Assembly (NCBI GenBank): GCA_013042125.1
Contig: JABDQS010000223.1
Span: forward strand, 1-6,708
DNA from: Eudoraea sp.
GTDB taxonomy: Bacteria; Bacteroidota; Bacteroidia; Flavobacteriales; Flavobacteriaceae
DNA length: 6,708 bases
Direction of reading: 5' to 3'
Of the stretch, positions 1 to 5,503 are shown piece after piece. The position numbers and the translations under genes were made by a program. How positions within the stretch are numbered: position 1 is the first letter of the stretch; the number at the start of each line of letters is the position of its first letter. The notes beneath the pieces are model-generated. The model was not told where the DNA came from. It saw only the letters and a program-made list of their open reading frames with translations, and made no database searches.

Positions 1-913
1 TAAACGGGAAAGTGATGGCCAGTGCCATGGGTACATAAAGGCTTGGATTGGCTTTCGGAGCGGCAAGTCTCATTGCTGCCGGAACGGCAATATAAGAGGC
101 ACTTGCAGCTAAAATGGCAAAGAGGAACTGGTTTCCTGTGCTATCCGTAACAAAACTGCTCAGGTAGGCTACAGCACATCCATTTATCAGCGGGACAACC
201 AGGGCAAAAATAAGGGCTATCCATCCATTATCAAGAAAAGAGGAGAGTTTTCTTCCACTTGTTATACCCATATCGAGTAAGAAAACTGCTAAAAATCCTT
301 TGAAGATGTCAGTGGTAAATGGCGTTATTCCCTCGGCCTGCTGATCGTTTGCTAAAAAACCTATCAGCAGACTACCAAGAATCAGAAGAACACTGCCATT
401 GGTAAGGGAATGATGTAAGACACTTTTAAGGCTCACCTCCTTATTCCTGCCGTTTTTACAAAGCGACATCAGCAAGACCCCTACAATAATTGAAGGGGCT
501 TCCATTAGCGCCATTACCGCCACCATGTGTCCTCCAAAAGGGATCTGTTCAATCTCCAGAAAGGAAACCGCGGTGACAAAAGTAACTGCACTAACGGAAC
601 CATAGGCAGCTGCAATAGCTCCGGCATTCTCTACCCCGAACTTTTTCCGCAGGAAAAGGAAGGAATAAATTGGGACTATTATAGCAAGCAAAAAACCGAA
701 TAGCAGAGACCAGAGGATCTCCATGTCAAGATCGCTATGGGATAGTTCGAGTCCTCCTTTAAAGCCGATCGAAAATAAAAGGTAGAGGGAGATGAACTTG
801 GAAGAACTGGCAGGGATCTCAAGATCGCTTTTAAGCTGGACAGCCAGGATTCCGAAAAAGAAGAACAATAAGGCAGGATTTGTTAAATTATCTACCAAAA
901 GGTGCAGATCCAT
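1..913 (-). CDS. sbtA: SbtA-type sodium-dependent bicarbonate transporter (C-terminus cut by window edge)
   Basis: Inner-membrane permease expected to import bicarbonate with sodium. I translated it by hand: 304 codons are present and the frame runs off the left edge with no stop. The start is the ATG at 911-913 (begins MDLHLLVDN). Many hydrophobic segments are seen. Family-like stretches include LTNPALLFFFFGILA near the N-terminus, GFKGGLEL around residue 50, GSVSAVTFV around residue 105, ALMEAPSIIVG, FLLDMGI, and SASYIAVPAAMRLAAP then NPSLYVPMALAITFPF at the end. The last two closely resemble the C-terminal region of cyanobacterial SbtA, so only about a dozen or so residues are probably missing. 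The central loop between the two halves is short compared with Synechocystis SbtA. It is the last visible gene of a three-gene leftward set, 34 nt after the 103-residue gene. Function is inferred from family likeness; sodium or bicarbonate specificity is not shown by sequence alone. Confidence 0.88.
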   Translation of the reverse strand, partial: MDLHLLVDNLTNPALLFFFFGILAVQLKSDLEIPASSSKFISLYLLFSIGFKGGLELSHSDLDMEILWSLLFGFLLAIIVPIYSFLFLRKKFGVENAGAIAAAYGSVSAVTFVTAVSFLEIEQIPFGGHMVAVMALMEAPSIIVGVLLMSLCKNGRNKEVSLKSVLHHSLTNGSVLLILGSLLIGFLANDQQAEGITPFTTDIFKGFLAVFLLDMGITSGRKLSSFLDNGWIALIFALVVPLINGCAVAYLSSFVTDSTGNQFLFAILAASASYIAVPAAMRLAAPKANPSLYVPMALAITFPF

Positions 914-947
914 AGCGTCAGTCAATTGTTACCTTCAAAAAAAGGAC

Positions 948-1259
948 TTATTTTTCTTTAGATAGAAAACTAATTTTTACGTCTCCTTCAATTTGCATAG
1001 TGTACCCGGCATCCCTAGCCTGCAGGATGAGGTCCTTAGCCTGTATTTTCGCAGCTTTTAGTTCCTTGATCCGGTGCTCGGAGTGAACCGATTCAATTCC
1101 AAAACGCTCCTGCAAACTAAGCATCTGAAGATTGTGGAATTTGATCTTGTCTCCTATCAGTGAAAAAAGGATGTCAGCTGCTTCAGCTGGGGTATAGGTT
1201 CCTTGCACCAATTTAATGGTTGCTTGTTCTTTTTTTGTTTCAGTAGTTTGAATTTTCAT
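948..1259 (-). CDS. conserved-looking soluble protein of unknown function, upstream of sbtA
   Basis: A 103-residue protein that I do not recognise as a named family. It has no signal peptide and no membrane segment. After a polar N-terminus comes a probable beta strand (ATIKLVQGTYTP, about residues 13-24), then a helix (PAEAADILFSLIGDKI), then a motif-like stretch FHNLQMLSLQERFG (about 41-54), a charged helix rich in Lys and Glu (about 61-84), and a final strand (TMQIEGDVKISFL). The length and place next to sbtA recall SbtB, the PII-like regulator of cyanobacterial SbtA, but I see no PII T-loop or nucleotide-binding motif, so I do not call it SbtB. It lies 27 nt after the 55-residue gene and 34 nt before sbtA, so the three are likely co-transcribed. 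A cytoplasmic accessory or regulatory role for the transporter is only an inference from context. Confidence 0.75.
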   Translation of the reverse strand: MKIQTTETKKEQATIKLVQGTYTPAEAADILFSLIGDKIKFHNLQMLSLQERFGIESVHSEHRIKELKAAKIQAKDLILQARDAGYTMQIEGDVKISFLSKEK

Positions 1260-1286
1260 ATCGATCTAATTTTAAAGATTAAACGT

Positions 1287-1454
1287 TTACTTTTTTATGG
1301 TTCCTAGGCGTAAAAATGTAATACAGATCAGGATAAAGCCAACGGGAATCAGGGTATCTGCAAAGAGAAAGTTGTGCTGATCAGAGAGCGCTATATAACC
1401 CAGAAGGAATGTAAGGCCTAAAAGAACTAATAAGAGTGATTTTAAGGTTTGCAT
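1287..1454 (-). CDS. small two-helix inner-membrane protein, first gene of the sbtA set
   Basis: Hand translation gives 55 residues, ATG at 1452-1454 to TAA at 1287-1289. Two hydrophobic segments are visible: about residues 6-23 (LLLVLLGLTFLLGYIAL) and about 34-50 (TLIPVGFILICITFL), joined by a short polar loop SDQHNFLFAD. The C-terminus is basic (RLGTIKK), which fits both ends on the cytoplasmic side. No family is recognised. It is the first gene downstream of the intergenic region shared with the divergent lysR gene, and the 103-residue gene follows after 27 nt. Genuine coding is supported by the clear membrane-protein pattern, the fit into the gene row with no overlap, and the otherwise empty gap. 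It could be a small partner of the transporter, but nothing in the sequence proves this. Confidence 0.7.
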   Translation of the reverse strand: MQTLKSLLLVLLGLTFLLGYIALSDQHNFLFADTLIPVGFILICITFLRLGTIKK

Positions 1455-1635
1455 ATTATATTGTTTTATTGATTTGTATATGTTTGGCCTTGCCTAGAGA
1501 TTTTCGGACCTGTTCCATTTTTTTTGCAACTGAAATAAGGGTCATTTGATCTGTTTTTTAAAACTTTGACAAAAGTCCACAGAATAATTGAATTATTTTT
1601 ATTTATATTTAATATGTAATACATAAATAAAAGTT
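1455..1635. promoter_or_regulatory. divergent control region between lysR and the sbtA gene set
   Basis: This 181-bp spacer must hold the promoters of both directions. Several dyads are visible besides the T-N11-A box listed separately: a 14-bp ACTTT-gaca-AAAGT at 1563-1576, which also contains GAC-aaaa-GTC at 1568-1577, and a perfect 15-bp AATAATT-g-AATTATT at 1583-1597. Their centres are about 20 bp apart, roughly two helical turns, as expected for the paired sites of a LysR tetramer. I could not find a convincing TTG / TAnnTTTG promoter facing the sbtA side. One TATGTTTG match at 1479-1486 faces lysR, but it lies 150 bp upstream with poor spacing to any TTG, so I do not call it a promoter. 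Confidence 0.5.
1613..1625. promoter_or_regulatory. candidate LysR-type operator (T-N11-A dyad) just before lysR
   Basis: TATGTA-a-TACATA is a perfect 13-bp palindrome that also satisfies the LysR-family T-N11-A rule (T at 1613, A at 1625). It ends 10 bp before the lysR ATG, a place where binding would be expected to repress the regulator's own gene. It lies about 160 bp upstream of the first gene of the divergent set. The palindrome is seen directly; that this LysR protein binds it is inferred. Confidence 0.5.
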
Positions 1636-2559
1636 ATGAATTATACCCTGCAGCAATTACGGATCTTTAAAACCGTGGCAGAAACCAAGAGTATTACCAA
1701 GGCCTCCGAAATTTTACATCTTACCCAACCGGCGGTCTCAATCCAATTAAAAAAACTTCAGGATCAGTTTGATATTCCCCTCACGGAGGTCATTGGCCGC
1801 CAGTTGTATATTACAGAATTTGGTAATGAGATTGCAGAAGTAAGTGAGCGAGTTCTCAATGAGGTGATGGCCATTCGCTACAGATCAAAAGCTTTTAAAG
1901 GACATCTGGTAGGGACCTTGCGTATATCAATTGTATCAACGGCTAAATATGTGATGCCATACTTCCTCTCAGATTTTATGAGGGAGCACGAAGGCGTTGA
2001 CCTGCAAATGGATGTGACCAACAAAGCGGGTGTGATATCCAGCATGGAAAAGAACGCGGTAGATTTTGCCCTGGTTTCAGTGCTCCCGGAGCAGTTTCAG
2101 GTTGAGAAGGTGACACTGATGAAGAATAAACTGTATTTGGTAGGGAGTCGGTCTCCTGTTAAAAAAGGTCAGAAAATTAATAAATCCGACTTTAAAAAGC
2201 TTCCTTTTATTTTCCGAGAAAAAGGTTCAGCGACCCGGAAAGCTATGGTAGATTTCCTTCAGGCTAACGGGATCAAAACAGGTAAGATGATGCAATTAAC
2301 CTCCAATGAAGCATTAAAACAGGCCGTCATAGCCGGATTGGGATATTCAGTTATGCCTATTATCGGGCTGAAAAATGAACTCAACAATGGTTCATTGCAG
2401 ATTCTTCCTGTTAAGGGATTACCCATAAGTACTTCCTGGAACCTGATCTGGCTTTCATCAAAGAAATTTTCACCAATTGCCGAAGCCTATTTGAATTATG
2501 TAAAAAAAGAAAAGGATACTATTATCAGTGAAAAGTTTCACTGGTATGAAGATTATTGA
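1636..2559 (+). CDS. LysR-family transcriptional regulator, CbbR/RbcR-like, divergent from sbtA
   Basis: A DNA-binding regulator of 307 residues, the usual LysR length. The N-terminal winged helix-turn-helix covers about residues 1-65. It has the hallmark pattern LRIFKTVAETKSITKASEILHLTQPAVSIQLKKL, where T21-S34 form the recognition region. A linker helix follows (about 66-90), then the two-lobed effector-binding domain from about 92 to 295. That domain starts with LVGTLRISIVSTAKYVMP, and FREKGSATRKAM (about 193-204) corresponds to the ligand-contact loop common in the CbbR and CysB groups. The HTH resembles CbbR/RbcR regulators of carbon fixation and uptake genes. The gene is divergent from the sbtA set across a dyad-rich 181-bp spacer, so it probably senses carbon status and controls the transporter genes and itself. 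The effector is unknown. The start at 1636 places the HTH at the normal distance from the N-terminus. Confidence 0.9.
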   Translation: MNYTLQQLRIFKTVAETKSITKASEILHLTQPAVSIQLKKLQDQFDIPLTEVIGRQLYITEFGNEIAEVSERVLNEVMAIRYRSKAFKGHLVGTLRISIVSTAKYVMPYFLSDFMREHEGVDLQMDVTNKAGVISSMEKNAVDFALVSVLPEQFQVEKVTLMKNKLYLVGSRSPVKKGQKINKSDFKKLPFIFREKGSATRKAMVDFLQANGIKTGKMMQLTSNEALKQAVIAGLGYSVMPIIGLKNELNNGSLQILPVKGLPISTSWNLIWLSSKKFSPIAEAYLNYVKKEKDTIISEKFHWYEDY

Positions 2560-2596
2560 TAGAAATCAGCTCGGCTATTTGGGGTATAACAAAATA

Positions 2597-2639
2597 ACCG
2601 GCCTGCCAGTCCCTTTAATAAAGGGAAGGCAACACCGGT
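2597..2639. terminator. interrupted hairpin, probable bidirectional terminator between convergent genes
   Basis: Nested inverted repeats: ACCGG (2597-2601) pairs with CCGGT (2635-2639), TGCC (2604-2607) with GGCA (2628-2631), and CCCTTT (2611-2616) with AAAGGG (2620-2625) around a 3-nt loop. Small internal bulges separate the three stems. It lies between the lysR stop and the end of the leftward secreted-protein gene. Read leftward, it is followed by a T-rich stretch (TTATTTTGTTATA), which suits termination of the leftward gene; rightward the T content is weaker. Confidence 0.6.
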
Positions 2640-2654
2640 ATCAGAGAACAAAGT

Positions 2655-3014
2655 TTATTTTATAAGTTCACCAGAGGAAAGAGCGTCTTCTAAATGAGCA
2701 TCAACGGTTTTAAAATTTCTGAAAAATTTCTTCCCATCTGTTCTTTTCAGGGTAACCTGGGTTTCGCCATCATCGGTATAAGAGAAAGCAACTACTTCAA
2801 CTTCCTTTCCCAGAACAGACTTCATATCAGCTATTCCGCCTCTTTTTATAATGAAGTTCTTCCTTGGAAAATGAATATGCTGGTATTCTGCCGAAGTAGG
2901 TTGGGCGATAGTTAGTATGGTACCTTCCTGAATAGGAACTTGTTGTCCTTCTTGGGCGTAGGTAACAGCGCACAAGCAAAAAAATATTCCGAAATACAAT
3001 CTTTTTAAAATCAT
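2655..3014 (-). CDS. small secreted or periplasmic protein of unknown function
   Basis: A 119-residue protein when started at the ATG at 3012-3014. Residues 1-20 form a textbook signal peptide: basic start MILKR, hydrophobic core LYFGIFFCLCAV, and cleavage probably after T-Y-A or A-Q. No lipobox is seen, so it should be soluble in the periplasm or exported. The mature part begins QEGQQVPIQEGTILTIAQP and looks mainly beta, with GKEVEVVAFSYTDDGETQVTLKRTDGKKFFR near residues 69-99, then a short helix (VDAHLEDAL). I recognise no named family. A longer reading frame has another ATG at 3039-3041, but that codon overlaps the -7 element of the gene's own promoter (3039-3046), so it should lie outside the transcript. 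The gene is divergent from the tetR-exporter operon and shares its operator array, so it is likely co-regulated with it. Confidence 0.8.
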   Translation of the reverse strand: MILKRLYFGIFFCLCAVTYAQEGQQVPIQEGTILTIAQPTSAEYQHIHFPRKNFIIKRGGIADMKSVLGKEVEVVAFSYTDDGETQVTLKRTDGKKFFRNFKTVDAHLEDALSSGELIK

Positions 3015-3038
3015 AGTCTTGTTTTTAATGGAGTTGCA

Positions 3039-3069
3039 CAAAAATATAATGTAATTATTAATATATCAA
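3039..3069 (-). promoter_or_regulatory. Bacteroidota-type promoter of the secreted-protein gene
   Basis: Read leftward, TTG (3067-3069), a 20-nt spacer and TATTTTTG (3039-3046) match the Bacteroidota consensus TTG / 17-23 nt / TAnnTTTG exactly. Transcription would begin near 3032, leaving a leader of about 18 nt before the ATG at 3014. The upstream TTG touches the left-most palindrome (3067-3079), so a protein bound there would cover the -33 element. Confidence 0.72.
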
Positions 3070-3123
3070 GTAATACTACTGTTAAAAAATAGTTAAACTA
3101 TTAAGATATGATAGTAATACTAT
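3067..3123. promoter_or_regulatory. array of three related palindromic operators with 22-bp spacing
   Basis: Three related dyads lie between the divergent genes. Site A is centred at 3073 (core AGTA-a-TACT, 3069-3077). Site B is ATAGTT-a-AACTAT (3089-3101, perfect 6-1-6). Site C is ATAGTA-a-TACTAT (3111-3123, perfect 6-1-6). Centres are at 3073, 3095 and 3117, so both intervals are 22 bp, close to two turns of DNA. Sites B and C agree at 11 of 13 positions, sites A and C at 10 of 13. Site A overlaps the -33 element of the leftward promoter and site C directly abuts the -7 element of the rightward promoter, so occupancy should block both. The TetR-family protein encoded next door is the natural candidate to bind here; this is inference. 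Confidence 0.68.
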
Positions 3124-3131
3124 TATATTTG
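3101..3131 (+). promoter_or_regulatory. Bacteroidota-type promoter of the tetR-ABC-hlyD operon
   Basis: TATATTTG at 3124-3131 is an exact TAnnTTTG -7 element. A degenerate -33 element TTA (3101-3103; consensus TTG) lies upstream with a 20-nt spacer. Site C of the operator array fills the spacer right up to the -7 element. Transcription should start near 3138, giving a very short leader before the ATG at 3146. Confidence 0.62.
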
Positions 3132-3145
3132 TGCCTTTAAATAAA

Positions 3146-3838
3146 ATGGCTATGAAGCATTTACTACAAACCATAAAGATCGAAGTAAACAAAAAGACCT
3201 ATTTGAAGGATCCCGAATCTTCTGATCTTGGAAAGAGGATCGTGGAACACAGTATACTCATGATCCACGAAATAGGTTTTGAGGCATTTACCTTCAAAAA
3301 GTTAGGAATCAGGATCGGTTCTAATGAAAGTTCTATTTACCGCTATTTTGAGAATAAACACAAATTATTACTGTATCTGACCTCCTGGTATTGGGGTTGG
3401 TTGGAATATCAGTTGGTCTTCGCCACAAATAGTATTTCCGACCCAAAAGAGCGATTACAAAAGGCCATAGAGATCATAACCAAGCCGGTAGTTTTGGACA
3501 CATCCTTTTCTCATATAAATGAGGTCTTGCTAAATAATATAATTATAAATGAATATTCCAAATCCTACCTAACAAAAGAAGTGGATACTGAGAATAAAGA
3601 AGGATATTTTGAGATCTATAAGAGGATGGTATTACGGATCAGTGAAATGATCGAACACATTGATCAGGACTACCCTTTTCCGGTAAGTCTTTCCAGTACG
3701 GTTTTGGAGGGGACACTGCACCAATATTTCCTGGCGCAGCATTTTCCTTCTCTGACCGACTGTAATAAACAAATATCCCCTACCGAATACTTTACACATT
3801 TAGTTTTTAATTCTTTAAAACCTAACACAAATGGCTAA
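3146..3838 (+). CDS. TetR-family transcriptional regulator of the exporter operon
   Basis: A 230-residue regulator when started at ATG 3146. A further in-frame upstream GTG at 3131 is rejected because its first base is the last base of the promoter -7 element. A third choice is the ATG at 3152. After a polar N-terminal arm of about 30 residues, the TetR helix-turn-helix domain spans about 31-77: RIVEHSILMIHEIGFEAFTFKKLG, then IGSNESSIYRYFENKHKLLLYL, with the typical xSSIYRYFxNK recognition helix. The C-terminal ligand and dimer domain is helical, has an aromatic WYWGWLEYQ stretch (about 81-89), and is not recognised further. It is the first gene of the operon and overlaps the ABC gene by 8 nt (ATGGCTAA), so translation is likely coupled. 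It probably represses its own operon and the divergent secreted-protein gene through the three palindromes. The inducer is unknown. Confidence 0.85.
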   Translation: MAMKHLLQTIKIEVNKKTYLKDPESSDLGKRIVEHSILMIHEIGFEAFTFKKLGIRIGSNESSIYRYFENKHKLLLYLTSWYWGWLEYQLVFATNSISDPKERLQKAIEIITKPVVLDTSFSHINEVLLNNIIINEYSKSYLTKEVDTENKEGYFEIYKRMVLRISEMIEHIDQDYPFPVSLSSTVLEGTLHQYFLAQHFPSLTDCNKQISPTEYFTHLVFNSLKPNTNG

Positions 3839-5498
3839 GACCGTACTTACTGCCTGGCAACGTTTATTAGGAATGCTCCAATTAGATAAAAGAGACGTTT
3901 TTCAGGTATTTTACTATGCCATTTTCGCAGGGTTGGTGAATCTCTCACTTCCATTGGGGATACAGGCTATCATCAACTTAATTCAGGGTGCTCAGATCAG
4001 CACCTCCTGGATTGTGCTGGTTATTCTGGTAACCCTTGGCGTTGCCTTCGTGGGAATTTTACAGCTCATGCAGATCAGGATTATTGAAAACATACAGCAA
4101 AAGATATTTACCCGCTCTTCCTTTGAGTTTGCCTATCGCTTTCCAAAGATTAAGTTGAGGGAGCTTCGCAATGTTTATCCGCCGGAACTGGCTAACAGAT
4201 TCTTTGATACCCTAACAGTACAGAAGGGGCTGGCAAAGATATTGATAGATTTCCCGGCGGCCTTACTACAGATCATTTTTGGATTGATACTGCTATCCTT
4301 TTATCATCCATTCTTTATAATCTATGGTTTCCTGCTATTATTACTGATCTACTTTGTCTTTAAGTTTACGGCACAAAAGGGATTAGATACCTCCCTGGAT
4401 GAATCTGAGAATAAATATAAGGTAGCTCATTGGTTACAGGAGGTTGCCAGATCTATCATTAGTTTTAAGCTCTCTGGCAAGACAAGTCTCGCGATGGATA
4501 AGAATGATATTTTGGTGGAGAAGTATCTCGAGGCACGTGAAAGTCATTTTAGAATTCTGGTGATACAGTTCATTCAAATGATCGGCTTTAAAGTACTTGT
4601 TACGGTTGGCCTCCTTCTGATTGGAGGAATCCTGGTATTGAATCAGGAAATGAATATCGGCCAGTTTGTTGCAGCGGAGATCATCATTCTTTTGGTGATC
4701 AATAGTGTTGAAAAATTGATCCTGGGATTGGAAACATTTTACGATCTTCTTACATCGCTCGAAAAACTGGGTCAGGTGGTTGACAAGGACCTGGAACCAC
4801 AAGAGGGAGAACACCCGTTTGGAGAAAATGATCCTTTCGATGTGGAATTGAAGGATCTTGATTACAAGGTGCCCGGTACCAACAAATATGTTATTAAAAA
4901 TCTGTCGCTAATGATAACCCCTGGCTGTACGATATTAATTAAGGGCGATAGTGGATCCGGCAAGTCAACCTTACTAAGACTTATGGCGGGTATTCTGGAG
5001 CCAGATGCCGGCGCTATCTATGTCAACAATGTATCATTGTCCTCAATTAACCTAAATTACTATAGGTCGCATGTAGGTCAATCTTTAACGGAAGAGTCAC
5101 CATTTGAAGGTAGTATTCTTGAAAATATCTCCTTTGGGGATGAATCTGTAAGTGAAGAAGATATTTATTGGGCTTTGGATAAAGCGGGTCTTACCGAATT
5201 TGTAAAGGAACAACCAAAAGGCCTTAAAACAATGCTCTATCCGGAGGGTCAGCAAATTCCGTACGTGATCTCTAAAAAGATCGTTCTGGCAAGAAGTATT
5301 GTTAGAAAGCCCCGGTTGTTGATCTTAAAGGACCCATTAGATCATTTTAATCCTGCTGAAGCCCAAAGGATCATGGATTTCCTTGCAGACAGAAAGAATC
5401 CCTGGGCATTGGTTGTGGTAAGTCAGAACCCGCGATGGACAAAAAGTTGTACGAGGATCATTACCATAAAGGAAGGGGAAATCATTAAAGAAAGTTAA
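3831..5498 (+). CDS. ABC exporter subunit (membrane domain fused to a degenerate ATPase domain)
   Basis: A 555-residue inner-membrane half-transporter of the HlyB/MsbA type, without an N-terminal C39 peptidase domain. The membrane domain (about residues 20-310) has about six hydrophobic segments, near 24-50, 58-80, 140-158, 160-180, 243-270 and 275-300. The ATPase domain (about 335-555) has an intact Walker A GDSGSGKST (372-380) and a Q-loop glutamine (Q417 in HVGQ). Other key motifs are altered. The place of LSGGQ reads IPYVI (476-480), before KKIVLARS. Walker B reads LLILKDP (496-502), with Lys at the usual Asp and Asp at the usual catalytic Glu. The H-loop position in VVVSQNP is Gln532. 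The reading frame is intact, so this is not simple decay. Together with the downstream HlyD adaptor it should form a homodimeric export system across the envelope; the substrate is unknown. I recall similar changes in flavobacterial relatives but cannot verify that here. Confidence 0.88.
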   Translation: MAKTVLTAWQRLLGMLQLDKRDVFQVFYYAIFAGLVNLSLPLGIQAIINLIQGAQISTSWIVLVILVTLGVAFVGILQLMQIRIIENIQQKIFTRSSFEFAYRFPKIKLRELRNVYPPELANRFFDTLTVQKGLAKILIDFPAALLQIIFGLILLSFYHPFFIIYGFLLLLLIYFVFKFTAQKGLDTSLDESENKYKVAHWLQEVARSIISFKLSGKTSLAMDKNDILVEKYLEARESHFRILVIQFIQMIGFKVLVTVGLLLIGGILVLNQEMNIGQFVAAEIIILLVINSVEKLILGLETFYDLLTSLEKLGQVVDKDLEPQEGEHPFGENDPFDVELKDLDYKVPGTNKYVIKNLSLMITPGCTILIKGDSGSGKSTLLRLMAGILEPDAGAIYVNNVSLSSINLNYYRSHVGQSLTEESPFEGSILENISFGDESVSEEDIYWALDKAGLTEFVKEQPKGLKTMLYPEGQQIPYVISKKIVLARSIVRKPRLLILKDPLDHFNPAEAQRIMDFLADRKNPWALVVVSQNPRWTKSCTRIITIKEGEIIKES

Positions 5499-5503
5499 TA
5501 GTT

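Noticed and set aside
948..1259. Calling the 103-residue protein SbtB
   Set aside because: Position and size fit, but no PII-like motif could be seen and I have no alignment to support it.
1280..1289. Palindrome TAAACGTTTA between the two small genes
   Set aside because: Only 10 bp, overlaps the stop codon of the 55-residue gene and has no T-run after a stem; likely chance.
2694..2915. Rightward 73-residue open frame inside the secreted-protein gene
   Set aside because: It lies wholly opposite the secreted-protein gene, which has a signal peptide and a promoter; the frame has no recognisable protein features.
3052..3060. TAAT-t-ATTA dyad left of the operator array
   Set aside because: Pure A/T, centred 17 bp from site A and so off the 22-bp phase, and unlike the AGTA-type sites; not counted as a fourth operator.
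4434..4814. Leftward 126-residue open frame inside the ABC gene
   Set aside because: Antisense to a clear membrane-domain coding region; the composition (Cys, His, Gln and Asn rich) is typical of a shadow frame.
3831..5498. Treating the ABC gene as a pseudogene because of its altered motifs
   Set aside because: The frame is intact over 555 codons, Walker A and the Q-loop are good, and it is tightly packed between two intact genes. Altered but maintained function is more likely.
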